Shown one piece after another: positions 40,317 through 49,757 of a DNA stretch of 51,980 bases. The translations under genes were made by a program, and so were the position numbers. The DNA lies in assembly GCA_009377495.1 (NCBI GenBank), contig WHTZ01000044.1, forward strand, positions 1 through 51,980, given 5' to 3'. The notes beneath the pieces are model-generated. The model was given only the letters and a program-made list of their open reading frames with translations. It was not told the origin of the DNA and searched no databases. Positions within the stretch are counted from its first letter, which is position 1. Each line of letters begins with the position of its first letter. The stretch is from Luteitalea sp. (GTDB taxonomy: Bacteria > Acidobacteriota > Vicinamibacteria > Vicinamibacterales > Vicinamibacteraceae).

Positions 40317-41173
40317 GTCGGGTCTCCTCCCATGGTGGGAGTGTTCATCGCGGGCGCCAAACGTTCCGCGCCCGTTGCCGTCTCGTCTAGCGGCACGTTG
40401 TCGATGAGTCGCGTCGAGCCGATACGCGCGGCAATCGCCAGCGTAGGTCGGCTATCGAAGTCGGCAACCGCGACGTAATCAGGATCGAGATCGCCGAGGG
40501 CCGCCCGGGCGGCAGCGATCGGATCGCGGCCGGCGCGGTGGGCGGTGAGCCCCGCCTCGAGCGCGCGCGGGATCGCCAGGGCGCGCCTCCGCTCTTCCCG
40601 TGAAAGATGCGCGTTTCGTGAGGAGAGCGCGAGCCCGTCAGCATCGCGAACCGTGGGGAGCACCCGAATGTCCACATCGAGGTTCAGGTCGCGCGCGAGG
40701 CGCTTGACGACCGCGACCTGCTGCGCGTCCTTTTGTCCAAAGAACGCCACGTGTGGCCGCACAATCGTGAACAGCTTCGCACACACGGTCGCCACACCGC
40801 GAAAATGACCGGGACGAAAGTCGCCCTCAAGTCCCCGCGCCGGCCCTTCGACCTCGATCCAGGTCGCGTAGCCAGCCGGATACATCTCGTCGACGGTCGG
40901 AACGAACAGATGGTCGACCCCGGCGTCTGTGGCCATGCGTGCATCGCGCGTCTCGTCGCGCGGGTACGTCGATAGATCCGCCGGATCGCCAAACTGGGCT
41001 GGATTCACGAACAGGCTCGCCACGACAACGTCGCACGTTCGGCGCGCGGCTCGCAAGAGCGCCACGTGACCCTCATGCAGCGCGCCCATGGTGGGCACCA
41101 AGCCGACGGTCGACCGAGGGCGGATCGGTGCGAGCACCTCACGCAGCTCGGCGATCGTCCGGAACGTTCTCAT
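40313..41173 (-). CDS. panC: Pantoate-beta-alanine ligase (pantothenate synthetase)
   Basis: This 286-residue enzyme joins pantoate and beta-alanine with ATP. Signatures are VGLVPTMGALHEGHVALLR (HIGH-like ATP site), SLFVNPAQFGDPADLSTYPR, FRPGHFRGVATVCAKLF, FFGQKDAQQVAVVKRL and the KMSKS-like ALSSRNAHLS. It is encoded between the thiolase gene (18 bases upstream) and panB (overlapping), forming one operon. Confidence 0.96.
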   Translation of the reverse strand: MRTFRTIAELREVLAPIRPRSTVGLVPTMGALHEGHVALLRAARRTCDVVVASLFVNPAQFGDPADLSTYPRDETRDARMATDAGVDHLFVPTVDEMYPAGYATWIEVEGPARGLEGDFRPGHFRGVATVCAKLFTIVRPHVAFFGQKDAQQVAVVKRLARDLNLDVDIRVLPTVRDADGLALSSRNAHLSREERRRALAIPRALEAGLTAHRAGRDPIAAARAALGDLDPDYVAVADFDSRPTLAIAARIGSTRLIDNVPLDETATGAERLAPAMNTPTMGGDPT

Positions 41174-41191
41174 GTTTCTTAATCCCGGAGC

Positions 41192-42400
41192 TCAGGCCCG
41201 CTCGACGATCATCGCAATGCCCTGCCCAACACCGATACACATCGTGCACAACGCGAACCGGCCACCCATCCGACGCAACTGGTACATCGCCGTTGTCACC
41301 AGGCGCGCGCCGCTGGCCCCCAACGGATGACCGATCGCGATCGCGCCGCCATTCGGGTTGACGTGCCCGGCATCGTCTGGCAACCCCAACTGCCGCATCA
41401 CGGCAAGGGCTTGTGCCGCGAACGCTTCATTGAGCTCGACGAGATCAATGGCGTCAAGGCCGAGCCCGACTCGCGTGAGCAGCTTGCGCGTGGCAGGCAC
41501 GGGGCCGATGCCCATGATTCTTGGCGGTACGCCTGCCGTTGCTGCTCCCAGAATACGGACCTTCGGCTCCAAGCCAAATCGGCGCACGGCGTCTTCGCTT
41601 GCCAGAAGCAGCGCGCAGCTCCCGTCGTTGATACCGGATGAATTGCCGGCGGTCACGGAGCCATCCGGTCTGACGATCCCCTTGAGTCGAGCCAAGGCGT
41701 CGAGCGATGTGTCGGGTCTGGGGTGCTCGTCTGTATCCACGACGCGCGTCTCACGCTTCGCGTGCCGAACGGTCACGGGCGTCGTCTCGTCGGCCAACGC
41801 ACCCGCCGCGTGAGCCGCCGCCCATCGTTGCTGGCTGCGCAGCGCGAACGCGTCCTGATCGCAGCGGGCGACGTCAAAATCCCCCACAACGTTCTCGGCG
41901 GTCTCTGCCATCGAATCTATGCCGTACTGAGCCTTCAATACCGGATTGATGAACCGCCACCCAAGCGTCGTGTCCTCGATCTTCGCCGCGCGTGAAAACG
42001 GTGCATCGGTCTTGCCGATCACGAACGGCGCACGCGTCATGCTCTCGACGCCGCCCGCAATGACAAGCTCCGCCTCACCGCACCGTATCGCACGCGCCGC
42101 GAGCGCGCAGGCGTCCATGCTGGAGCCGCACAACCGGTTGATCGTCGCGGCCGGCACACTGTCCGGTAGGCCGGCGAGCAGCACGGCCATCCGTGCGACA
42201 TTCCGGTTGTCTTCGCCCGCCTGATTCGCACACCCCATGAGCACATCATCGACCGCCGCCCAATCGACGGAGGGGTTACGCTCCATCAATGCGCGGATGG
42301 GAATCGCGGCCAAATCATCTGCTCGGACAGACGCCAGCGCCCCGCCATAACGGCCAAACGGCGTGCGGACGCCGTCACAGATGAACACCTCACGACTCAT
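41192..42400 (-). CDS. pcaF: Acetyl-CoA acyltransferase, 3-oxoadipyl-CoA thiolase type
   Basis: This 402-residue type I thiolase begins MSREVFICDGVRTPFGRYGGALA. The acyl-binding Cys is in TINRLCGSSMDACALAAR, and the second catalytic pair is in GGAIAIGHPLGASGARL and ALCTMCIGVGQGIAM. The wording of the last motif and of NRNVARMAVLLAGLP is that of PcaF, which splits 3-oxoadipyl-CoA to succinyl-CoA and acetyl-CoA in the beta-ketoadipate pathway. A general beta-oxidation thiolase is the alternative. The ATG at 42400 fits the family. It leads the operon with panC and panB, an odd combination. No other pca genes are near. Confidence 0.85.
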   Translation of the reverse strand: MSREVFICDGVRTPFGRYGGALASVRADDLAAIPIRALMERNPSVDWAAVDDVLMGCANQAGEDNRNVARMAVLLAGLPDSVPAATINRLCGSSMDACALAARAIRCGEAELVIAGGVESMTRAPFVIGKTDAPFSRAAKIEDTTLGWRFINPVLKAQYGIDSMAETAENVVGDFDVARCDQDAFALRSQQRWAAAHAAGALADETTPVTVRHAKRETRVVDTDEHPRPDTSLDALARLKGIVRPDGSVTAGNSSGINDGSCALLLASEDAVRRFGLEPKVRILGAATAGVPPRIMGIGPVPATRKLLTRVGLGLDAIDLVELNEAFAAQALAVMRQLGLPDDAGHVNPNGGAIAIGHPLGASGARLVTTAMYQLRRMGGRFALCTMCIGVGQGIAMIVERA

Positions 42401-42433
42401 GCGGATGCCTCCGGGTCTACCCAACTGGCCATT

Positions 42434-42676
42434 CTACCCGTTTGGGATGTTCGACACAGTGGACTCCTCGGGGAAGAAGATCCGGGCCCCCTCGAGCTCG
42501 ACGCGGCGGCGGGTTCCTGGGATGGTGTCAGCTAACCAGCGCGACCACTTCACATCGAAATACACATCATCCGTTCCCCAAACGATGAGCGTTGGCGCCT
42601 TCAGCGTCTTCAGGCGTCCTTCGATCGCGACCGTGTGCTTGTTGTATGTCACGCACCACAAACCGTCGGAAGGCAA
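42434..42676 (-). pseudogene. C-terminal fragment of an alpha/beta hydrolase
   Basis: The encoded HTVAIEGRLKTLKAPTLIVW followed by GTDDVYFDVKWSRWLADTIP and RRRVELEGARIFFPEES is the last quarter of an alpha/beta hydrolase, with the acid residue in GTDD. The nucleophile elbow and N-terminal three quarters are absent, and the catalytic His region is lost at the end. The 127 bases upstream contain no continuation. It is a gene relic between the thiolase and nitrilase genes. Confidence 0.7.
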
Positions 42677-42803
42677 CTATGAGTCCTAGTAGTCCCACTG
42701 ACTCCAGTCGCTGCCATGACCAGGACGGAAGGTGGACGAAGTGAGGAATCACTTCGATCCGCTATAGTGTTCGGGCGGAAGCTTCTATTCAGAGAGAAGA
42801 ATC

Positions 42804-43595
42804 GTGAAGCCGTTCCGAATTGCGCTCGCCAATATCCGGTTCCCGGCCACTCCGGAAGAGTCGATCACGCTCGCTGAGCAGGCCCTCGATGAAGCCGCGA
42901 TCAAAGGAGCACGGATCATCTGCTTTCCGGAATGCTTTATCCCCGGCTATCGAGGAGTAGGCAAGCACGTGCGACCTCCCGATCCGGCGTTCCTCAAGCA
43001 CGGGTGGTCCGTCGTCGCCGAGGCAGCCGCGAAGGCCAACATCGCGGTCGTTCTCGGAACGGAACGCCTCGTTGACGGCGCACTCGTGGCGACTGCCCTG
43101 GTGATCAATCAGGATGGATCGATCGCGGGCTTTCAGGACAAGGTCCAGATCGATCCCACCGAAAAGGGTACCTACACACCGGGCTCTGGCCGGCGCCTGT
43201 TTCAAGCCGGCCCATTGACGTTCGGTGTCGCGATCTGTCACGAAGGCTGGCGGTATCCAGAGACCGTCCGCTGGGCCGTGCGGCGTGGGGCACACGTTGT
43301 GTTTCACCCGCACTTCCACCAAGCGGAGTCCAATTCTTACCGGCCAGCGGTCTTCGCCGATCCGGCGAATACCTTTCACGAGAAGGCGGCCTTGTGCCGC
43401 GCCGCCGAGAACACCTGCTATTTCGCCACCGTCAACTTTGCGAGTGCCGGCTCTCCGACCACGTCGGCGATCGTTCGTCCAGATGGAACACTACTCAGCT
43501 ACCAGCCCTACGGTGAGGAAGGATTGCTGATCGCAGACATCGACCTCACCACCGCGACTGGCCTGCTTGCCGCACGTTACACAACCGTCCCGTGA
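42804..43595 (+). CDS. Carbon-nitrogen hydrolase (nitrilase superfamily)
   Basis: This 263-residue enzyme has the nitrilase-superfamily triad: Glu in ICFPECFIPGY, Lys in FQDKVQIDPTEKG and Cys in FGVAICHEGWRYPE. The active-site sequence around Cys (C-H-E-G-W) is that of amidase-type branches rather than true nitrilases. Start is GTG at 42804 behind AGAGAGAAGAA. The protein is cytoplasmic, and no operon partner is evident. The substrate (amide, carbamoyl compound) cannot be named. Confidence 0.88.
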   Translation: MKPFRIALANIRFPATPEESITLAEQALDEAAIKGARIICFPECFIPGYRGVGKHVRPPDPAFLKHGWSVVAEAAAKANIAVVLGTERLVDGALVATALVINQDGSIAGFQDKVQIDPTEKGTYTPGSGRRLFQAGPLTFGVAICHEGWRYPETVRWAVRRGAHVVFHPHFHQAESNSYRPAVFADPANTFHEKAALCRAAENTCYFATVNFASAGSPTTSAIVRPDGTLLSYQPYGEEGLLIADIDLTTATGLLAARYTTVP

Positions 43596-43830
43596 TGCCG
43601 CGGCATGCGCGTACGGGTCAGCGGTGCACGGCGCGGTCCGTTCGATGCAAGGATTGCTGAAAAAGTCCTTAGTCCGGCAGAAAATGCCGCACTTGGACTG
43701 TCCCTTTTCGAATGACGCGTACAAACGGGTAACTGCGCCATGGCCGGGGTCGGCGGCGCTCTGCGCATCGGTAGGTGTCGATCGAGCCGGGCGAGTGAGC
43801 GGCGCGATTTCGGTCTTCGAATCGGTCGTG

Positions 43831-44268
43831 TTACGCCGCGCGCGATGCGTTCGCGCCCGTGCGGATTTCACCAGGCTGCGACAAATCGAGTGTCGATGCC
43901 GGTAGGCGGAAGCGTCCGGTCCACCAGTGCTGCCGGCCGATGGCGGACTCGAGGAGGCCTCCGTCGCCTACCACAACACCGGCGAGATGCCCCGCCTGTC
44001 GTCCCCCTCGGACCAGTGTGACAGACCGGCTCAACAGCAACGTGCCGGCCTCGGCTGGCTTGCCGGGGAGCGTCTGACCGATGACCACCCGTCCGCGTTC
44101 AACGTGCACCGCCTCGATCGACCGTGTTTGCGCGTGCGAACCCAGTTTCCCGTCGTCGCTGAAGATGATCTTCGTCACGCGACGTGAGCCCGCAACGACC
44201 TCCGCGCCAGCGAGATACCCAATTCGCCGGCCACCCGAACGAACATGGTTCCCGAACAGCAGCTCCAT
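43831..44268 (-). CDS. PRC-barrel-like protein
   Basis: This 145-residue protein begins MELLFGNHVRSGGRRIGYLAGAE followed by VTKIIFSDDGKLGSHAQTRS and a second similar half (VTLVRGGRQAGHLAGVVVGD). This is a twofold beta pattern like PRC-barrel proteins. GAGGAGATG precedes the start. The C-terminal 40 residues are Arg/Ser-rich and without clear fold. The family assignment is tentative. The 235-base gap to the nitrilase gene (43596-43830) shows no convincing gene, only a weak hairpin. Confidence 0.5.
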   Translation of the reverse strand: MELLFGNHVRSGGRRIGYLAGAEVVAGSRRVTKIIFSDDGKLGSHAQTRSIEAVHVERGRVVIGQTLPGKPAEAGTLLLSRSVTLVRGGRQAGHLAGVVVGDGGLLESAIGRQHWWTGRFRLPASTLDLSQPGEIRTGANASRAA

Positions 44269-44316
44269 GACGTCATCTCCTCGACCCTAACAAAGTAAAA
44301 GACTGCCGCTCGGCCG

Positions 44317-44985
44317 TCAACCAGGGCCAAGGCCCACAGGCGCCGGTGCGAACTGCCGCACACCGTTCGCGCCGAGCACCGATACGAACGCCGTCAGATC
44401 GGGTGGCCGGCGTTCCTCCGCCGTGAGCGCTCGAGCCGGACTTCCCACGTTGACCCATCCGAGCACACGTTCGCGCGAGCGCATTGCGAATAGGACGCTC
44501 AGCGCCCTGCCCTCGACCACGGGACTGCTCCGCCAAGCCGCGCCAAGCCCCTGGGCGAGCGCCGCCAACACGATCGCGTAGCCGGTGCAGGACGCCGACG
44601 TGATCTGTTCCCATTCCGGAATCTTACCGTCGTCTCTGGGTGAGGCGATGAGCACGATCCGCGTCGGCGCGGCGAACGCCTTCTTGCGGATCTTCTCGCG
44701 CGCTTCAGGAGGCAGATCGGGTCGATGTTCCTCTGCGGCGGCGACAAGCGCCGTACCAAACGCGTCCTGACCATCGCGCGGCACGACCACGAAACGATAA
44801 GGCCGCAAGCACCCGTGGTCCGGCACGGTCGTCGCAGCACGCAACAGGATGGTCAACTGTTCCTGCGTCGGGCCGGGCTCGACGAGCGCGGAGATGCTGC
44901 GGCGATTCAGGAGAAATTCTAGGGTCAAGTTTCGGCGCCTCAAGGGCTCTAGCGTGTTCGGGTTCGATCGCGTCGAGTCTGACAT
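44317..44985 (-). CDS. Nitroreductase family protein
   Basis: This FMN-dependent nitroreductase-fold protein has about 222 residues. Landmarks are LTLEFLLNRRSISALVEPGP, LRAATTVPDHGCLRPYRFVV (FMN-binding Arg/Ser-type N-terminus), and ASCTGYAIVLAALAQGLGAAW with VLGWVNVGSPAR near the C-terminus. It is most like the YdjA/putative NAD(P)H nitroreductase branch. The ATG at 44985 has AGGAA upstream; a TTG at 44928 after GAGG is a possible shorter start and nearer to the family N-terminus. It is divergent from the PadR gene. Confidence 0.8.
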   Translation of the reverse strand: MSDSTRSNPNTLEPLRRRNLTLEFLLNRRSISALVEPGPTQEQLTILLRAATTVPDHGCLRPYRFVVVPRDGQDAFGTALVAAAEEHRPDLPPEAREKIRKKAFAAPTRIVLIASPRDDGKIPEWEQITSASCTGYAIVLAALAQGLGAAWRSSPVVEGRALSVLFAMRSRERVLGWVNVGSPARALTAEERRPPDLTAFVSVLGANGVRQFAPAPVGLGPG

Positions 44986-45110
44986 TCGTGAGTTCCTGGA
45001 ATTGATGATAGCTGCTCTGCGAACGTCCGTGATCACACAGGCTCACTAACATTGCTATTGACATGCGCCGATCGGCCGGTTACGTTTGCTACGAACACTG
45101 CCACTCGGCC

Positions 45111-45443
45111 ATGGCGAAAGAGACGCTTGGGGAATTCGAGCATCAACTGCTGCTCGCCATTCTACGGCTCGGCGGGGAGGCCTATAGCGTGTCCTTGGTC
45201 CTCGAGCTCGAAGAGCGCACCGGCCGAGAGATCGCGCAAGCGGCCGTCTTCATCGCGCTCCGTCGGCTGGAGAGCAAAGGTCTCCTGACATCTCGCCTCG
45301 ATGAGCACGCCATCGAGGAAACGGGACGCGTGCGCCGGTACTTCAAGCCAACACCAGAAGCAATGCGGCGATTGAAGGAAACGCGCCGCGCGCTCGTGCG
45401 CTTGTGGGAAGGTCTCGACCTCGCCCGGGACGAGGCGTCATGA
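45111..45443 (+). CDS. PadR family transcriptional regulator
   Basis: This 110-residue winged-helix regulator has the PadR signature EFEHQLLLAILRLGGEAYSV and AVFIALRRLESKGLLTSRLD, with RRYFKPTPEAMRRLKETRRA as the C-terminal helix. In Acidobacteriota PadR genes of exactly this type precede ADOP permease genes. Here its stop TGA overlaps the permease start in ATGA. The ATG at 45111 fits the family; an upstream ATG at 45063 would add 16 residues. Confidence 0.93.
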   Translation: MAKETLGEFEHQLLLAILRLGGEAYSVSLVLELEERTGREIAQAAVFIALRRLESKGLLTSRLDEHAIEETGRVRRYFKPTPEAMRRLKETRRALVRLWEGLDLARDEAS

Positions 45444-48133
45444 CGCGACGCGCCAGTTCCTCAGGGGCCGGGTCGAGCCTGCCCTTCGTCGTGCGGGCCA
45501 TGCTTCGCTGGCTCTTGGATCGCGACGGTGCGCGGACGGTGATGAACGATCTCCAGGAGTTATATGAGCGTCGACGAACGCGCGACGGAAATCGCGCCGC
45601 CACCGCATGGTTGCATCGTCAAGTGGCGTGGTATCCCTACCACCTACTGGCCAATCGCTTTCGGGCGACGACAGCCCGGCGACGGAGCGCGTTCGGAGCC
45701 GGCACCACAGACGACAGCCGTTCGGGAGAACCCATGGAAAGCCTTCTGCGCGATTTGCGATACAGCGTCCGGAGCTTGGCCAGGACACCGGTGTTGACGG
45801 CGACGATCATCTTGACGGTCGGTCTGGGCATCGGAGCCACCACCGCCATCTTCGGCCTAATCGACGCCGTGATGCTGCGACCACTTCCCTACGCGGCCCC
45901 AGGACAGCTCGTCCGCATCTACACGGACTCGCCGCCGAATCTCTGGCCGCTGTCGGTGGCAGACTACCTTGCACTCGAGGATCAGCAGACGAGCTTCCAG
46001 CAGATCGCGGGATACACGAACGAAGCCATGACCTTCAACCGTGGCGACGTGGCCGAGCGAGTGCGCGGCAGGCTCGTCACGTGGCGTTACTTCTCTCTGC
46101 TGGGCGTCTCACCGCTCCACGGTCGCACGTTCACGAGCTTGGACGGGGCGCCCGGTCGCGCTCCCGTCGTCGTCCTGAGCCACGGCTTCTGGATTCGCCA
46201 CCTTGGCGGCAAGCAAAACGCGATCGGTCAAACGATTCGGCTCGACGGCACGGAACACACGGTCGTTGGCGTGCTTCCCCCGCGGGTCGGACCGCTCGAG
46301 CACGGGAGAGACTTCTTCGCCGCCGTACAGTGGGAGCCTCCGCCCCGTAAGGGCCCGTTCTTCATCACGGCGTTGGGTCGTCTCCGTGAAGGGACCGAGC
46401 GCCCTGGCGCCATTGCCGAACTTCGCGCCATCAACCGGCGCATGTTCCCACTCTGGCAGACGTCGTGGCAAGACCAGAGGGCGTCATGGGGCATGACAAA
46501 CCTCAAGGATCATGTGATTGGCGACGTGGGTCCAACGCTCGTCATCGTTTTCGCAGCCGTCGGATTCGTGCTGCTCATCGCTTGCACGAACGCCACCAAT
46601 CTGCTCGTGGCGCGCGTCACGCGCCGGCAGCGCGAGCTCGCCGTTCGCAGGGCACTCGGCGCCTCGCGCGGACGACTGCTGCAGCACTTGCTGCTGGAAG
46701 CCGGACTGCTCGCCCTCGGTGCAGCGGCCGTGGGGCTGGCCTTGACGCTGGGGGCGCTCGAGCTCCTCACGAGCTTTGGTGACGACTACCTGCCACGCAC
46801 CCAAGAGGTCGGCCTGAGCGGGCCCGTTCTCTGGTGCCTTGCGGCCCTCACAGCAGGCAGCGCGTTGCTCATTGGCCTAGTGCCGTCCCTGCATGGGACG
46901 CGCTCCCGACTCGATGAGGTGCTCCGCGCCTCCGGGCGGTCCTCGACCGACGCGGTCGGTGCCCGGCGGTTCCGGCGCCTGCTCGTCGGCGCTCAGTTTG
47001 CGGTCGCGACGCCGCTGCTCATTGCCGCAGGGCTGCTGGTTGGTAGCCTCGCCGAGCTGCGACGTGTCGACCTCGGATTCAACAGGCGCAACCTGCTCAC
47101 CGCAGCAATCCTGCTGCCCGAAGCGCAGTATCCCAGTCCCACGGACGTCATCGCCTTCGCGGATGAAGCCACGAGGCGGGTCGAAGCGCTTCCGGGCGTG
47201 CAGGCGGTTGCCTTCGCGGATGGCCGGCCGCCGAACGAAGTATCGCAGACGAACAACTTCGATCTCGAAGACCATCCGACCCCTCACGGCCAGTCTCAGC
47301 CCGCCGTGCCGTGGGTTGGCATAACCCGCGAGTATTTCGAGGTGCTCGGGCTTCCGCTGATTCGGGGCCGACTATTCGACGAACGGGACGAGGCCCCCGA
47401 CACCTTGCCCGTGGTCGTCGTGGATCGCGCCTGGGCCGAGCGCTTCTTTCCGAACCAAGACGCTCTCGGCAGACGGTTCCGTTCGGGCGGTTGCACCGAC
47501 TGCCCCTGGACCACCGTCGTCGGCATCGTCGGCGAGGCGAAATACGTTGGCCTCGACAAGCCTGATCAGGGCACGGTCTACGAGCTCATCGCCAATTTTC
47601 AGTACCTCATGGTGCGAACGGCGGTCGAACCCACGAGCATACTTCCCTCAATCCGACAAACGATTGGCGAGCTAGATCGAACCGTTGCCTTGTCGAATGT
47701 GGCAACGATGGAGGAGGCGATCGAGGACTCGCTCGATGTGCCACGGTACCTCTCGCTGCTCGTCAGCGCCTTCGCGGCCATCGCGCTTCTGCTCTCCGTG
47801 ATTGGCGTCTACGGCGTGATGTCGCATTTCGTGCAACAGCACACGAAGGACATCGGTATTCGGATGGCGTTGGGTGGCAGGCCATCGGACGTGCTTCGTC
47901 TCGTCGTGGGTCAAGGGATGCACGTCGTTGTCGGTGGGCTCGTCGTCGGCATCGGCGGCGCGCTGGTGCTCACGCGGTTCATGTCCAGCCTGCTTTTTGG
48001 AGTCGGCACCACCGACCTGCTCATCTTCGTCACCGTGTCTGCGATGATGCTGAGCGTGGCGATGGTCGCGTGTCTCATCCCGGCCCAGCGCGCAGTGGGC
48101 CTCGATCCAGCGACCGTCTTGCGTGAAGAGTAG
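45440..48133 (+). CDS. ADOP-family ABC transporter permease (MacB/FtsX type)
   Basis: This 897-residue permease has an N-terminal prefix domain (MLRWLLDRDGARTVMNDLQE), typical of the acidobacterial duplicated orphan permeases, then two MacB-PCD/FtsX halves. Membrane segments are at residues about 120-140 (LTATIILTVGLGIGATTAIF), 360-385, 405-430, 470-490, 505-525, then 760-785, 810-835 and 850-875. The end is IPAQRAVGLDPATVLREE. The ATPase partner is not encoded next to it, as usual for the orphan type. It is probably controlled by the coupled PadR. Cargo is unknown; efflux or cell-envelope signalling are the options for the family. Confidence 0.93.
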   Translation: MTRRASSSGAGSSLPFVVRAMLRWLLDRDGARTVMNDLQELYERRRTRDGNRAATAWLHRQVAWYPYHLLANRFRATTARRRSAFGAGTTDDSRSGEPMESLLRDLRYSVRSLARTPVLTATIILTVGLGIGATTAIFGLIDAVMLRPLPYAAPGQLVRIYTDSPPNLWPLSVADYLALEDQQTSFQQIAGYTNEAMTFNRGDVAERVRGRLVTWRYFSLLGVSPLHGRTFTSLDGAPGRAPVVVLSHGFWIRHLGGKQNAIGQTIRLDGTEHTVVGVLPPRVGPLEHGRDFFAAVQWEPPPRKGPFFITALGRLREGTERPGAIAELRAINRRMFPLWQTSWQDQRASWGMTNLKDHVIGDVGPTLVIVFAAVGFVLLIACTNATNLLVARVTRRQRELAVRRALGASRGRLLQHLLLEAGLLALGAAAVGLALTLGALELLTSFGDDYLPRTQEVGLSGPVLWCLAALTAGSALLIGLVPSLHGTRSRLDEVLRASGRSSTDAVGARRFRRLLVGAQFAVATPLLIAAGLLVGSLAELRRVDLGFNRRNLLTAAILLPEAQYPSPTDVIAFADEATRRVEALPGVQAVAFADGRPPNEVSQTNNFDLEDHPTPHGQSQPAVPWVGITREYFEVLGLPLIRGRLFDERDEAPDTLPVVVVDRAWAERFFPNQDALGRRFRSGGCTDCPWTTVVGIVGEAKYVGLDKPDQGTVYELIANFQYLMVRTAVEPTSILPSIRQTIGELDRTVALSNVATMEEAIEDSLDVPRYLSLLVSAFAAIALLLSVIGVYGVMSHFVQQHTKDIGIRMALGGRPSDVLRLVVGQGMHVVVGGLVVGIGGALVLTRFMSSLLFGVGTTDLLIFVTVSAMMLSVAMVACLIPAQRAVGLDPATVLREE

Positions 48134-48135
48134 TG

Positions 48136-49497
48136 TCAGCCGAAGATATCCGCGGCTGTGATCGCTCGCACGCCATCTGGGATGTCACGAACCTGCTCAC
48201 GAGCACACACGCCAAGGGCGATGTCGTCGGCGGCACCCGGCAGCACGGTAATTTTGCGATGGAGGTCGGCGACGATCCGCGGGCCCGACACCACCTTGGC
48301 CCACTTCGCCTCGCCCGCGAAGATTGGCCGGCGCCTGCGACCAGCCAGAGCGACCGCATCGATCTCGTTCTCGCCACTGTTTGTCCAGAACGGACCCACG
48401 GCAACCACCTGATCGCCGATCTCGGCAGTGGCCGCCAGGCGCCGGATATGATCACGAAAGGCGGCTTCCCACCGTGCGCCCATATGATCATCGAGCGCCT
48501 CAACCAGCGCCGCAACGATCGACTCACCCAGTCCGCGCTCAATCTCCGGCCGAAACGGTTCGACGAGCTTCAAGTAGAAGGCGAGGAAGTTGTCCGCCAC
48601 GCGGTAGATTCGACGCCTCGATCGCTCCGTTTCGGTGACGGGAGCGAGTCGCTCCACCAGTCGGAGCTCTATCAGGCGGTCTAGGGTACGGGATGGCTCC
48701 GCCCGTACCAGATCTTTGACCTCACTGTGCCGAGTCCGTCCGGCGGCGATCGCGTGCAGAACGGCACTGGGCAGCTCGCCACGTTCGACTTCGGTGGCGA
48801 GGACGAGTTGTCCCTCCATGAGCAACGGAGCGGCTGGACGACAGATCAGCTCGCGCAGGTTCTCCTGCAGCGAGCCGTCCTGGTCCCACCACGACAGGTA
48901 GAGGGGCATACCGCCGAGCAGGCCATAGACCAGGGCGCGGTCCGTTGGTCGCAGGCCCTGCAGCATCAACGCGGCCTCGGAGGGCGTAAACGGGTGCACG
49001 GTGAGGGTCAGGTCAAAGCGCCCGTAGAGCGGGGCGCGGTGCTCCTGAAGCGCCTCCATGTGTCGCACCGCAGAGCCGCACAAGAGCAGACGGAGCTGGG
49101 TCCGGCCTGGCGTCCGGTCGAGGAAGGCGCGTAGGATGCCAGGCAGCTCTGGTGAGGTCGCCGCGATCTCGGGAAACTCATCGAAGACGACAAGTAGCGG
49201 TTCGTGTGCGGCGAACATGGCCAGCTCATCGAGGGCTTCGTCCCAATCCCGGTACGGGCGGTCGGAGAGTCGCGCCAGGCCGACAGCGTGCACCTGCCTG
49301 GTGAGCTCGACCAGCTCGCCAGCAGGTGCTCGACCTGCACCGGTGTGGAAGATGGCACGGAGGTCGCGGCCGAACTCGCGCAGGAGCGCAGTCTTGCCGG
49401 CGCGTCGGCGGCCCCAGACAAGCGCCGGCCGCGGACGCTCCTTGGCCCACCAGCGCCGCAGCGCGGCCAGCTCCGCGGTCCGGTTGGCGAAGCGCAT
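48136..49497 (-). CDS. AAA ATPase with DUF234/PD-(D/E)XK-like C-terminal domain
   Basis: This 453-residue protein is an archaeal-type DEXX-box ATPase. Walker A is VWGRRRAGKTALLREF near residue 30 and Walker B is PLLVVFDEFPEIA near residue 105. A winged-helix part (residues about 250-330) is followed by the DUF234 region, where SGENEIDAVALAGRRRRPIF and AGEAKW give the D-x(n)-E-x-K layout of PD-(D/E)XK nucleases. The family is frequent in mobile or plastic regions and its role is poorly understood. The stop is 2 bases from the permease end on the other strand. A 49-bp palindrome lies just upstream of the start. Confidence 0.88.
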   Translation of the reverse strand: MRFANRTAELAALRRWWAKERPRPALVWGRRRAGKTALLREFGRDLRAIFHTGAGRAPAGELVELTRQVHAVGLARLSDRPYRDWDEALDELAMFAAHEPLLVVFDEFPEIAATSPELPGILRAFLDRTPGRTQLRLLLCGSAVRHMEALQEHRAPLYGRFDLTLTVHPFTPSEAALMLQGLRPTDRALVYGLLGGMPLYLSWWDQDGSLQENLRELICRPAAPLLMEGQLVLATEVERGELPSAVLHAIAAGRTRHSEVKDLVRAEPSRTLDRLIELRLVERLAPVTETERSRRRIYRVADNFLAFYLKLVEPFRPEIERGLGESIVAALVEALDDHMGARWEAAFRDHIRRLAATAEIGDQVVAVGPFWTNSGENEIDAVALAGRRRRPIFAGEAKWAKVVSGPRIVADLHRKITVLPGAADDIALGVCAREQVRDIPDGVRAITAADIFG

Positions 49498-49507
49498 GGC
49501 GACTATT

Positions 49508-49556
49508 CTTACACGTCATGCTACTTACATCAAATGTCAGTAGCATGACGTGTAAG
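49508..49556. promoter_or_regulatory. 49-bp near-perfect palindrome upstream of the ATPase-nuclease gene
   Basis: Perfect 18-bp arms at 49508-49525 and 49539-49556 (outer end CTTACACGTCATG) enclose one mismatch and the inner dyad ACAT-CAA-ATGT. It begins 10 bases before the ATPase start codon (49497, reverse strand). It may be an operator for autoregulation, a protein recognition or cleavage site, or a large mRNA hairpin. The remaining gap 49557-49757 has no clear gene. Confidence 0.75.
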
Positions 49557-49757
49557 TTTATGGCCTCGTCTCCTGCCGGTCATGATCTTGCGCCGAGGCC
49601 GAGGCGCGGCTATTCTGTTCTCATTGCGTGCAGGACGCGCCCCGTCCGCGGGAAGGGATGCTCCCACCTGCTTTCGGCTGCCAACATCCAGCTGCCTGAC
49701 GAACCTCGAGCCCGTCTTCGCGGACAACGGGCATCACCAGCGACGGGAGGTGTCGTC

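Noticed and set aside
43596..43830. Small open frames between the nitrilase and PRC-barrel-like genes
   Set aside because: No conserved motif, poor start context and overlap with antisense frames.
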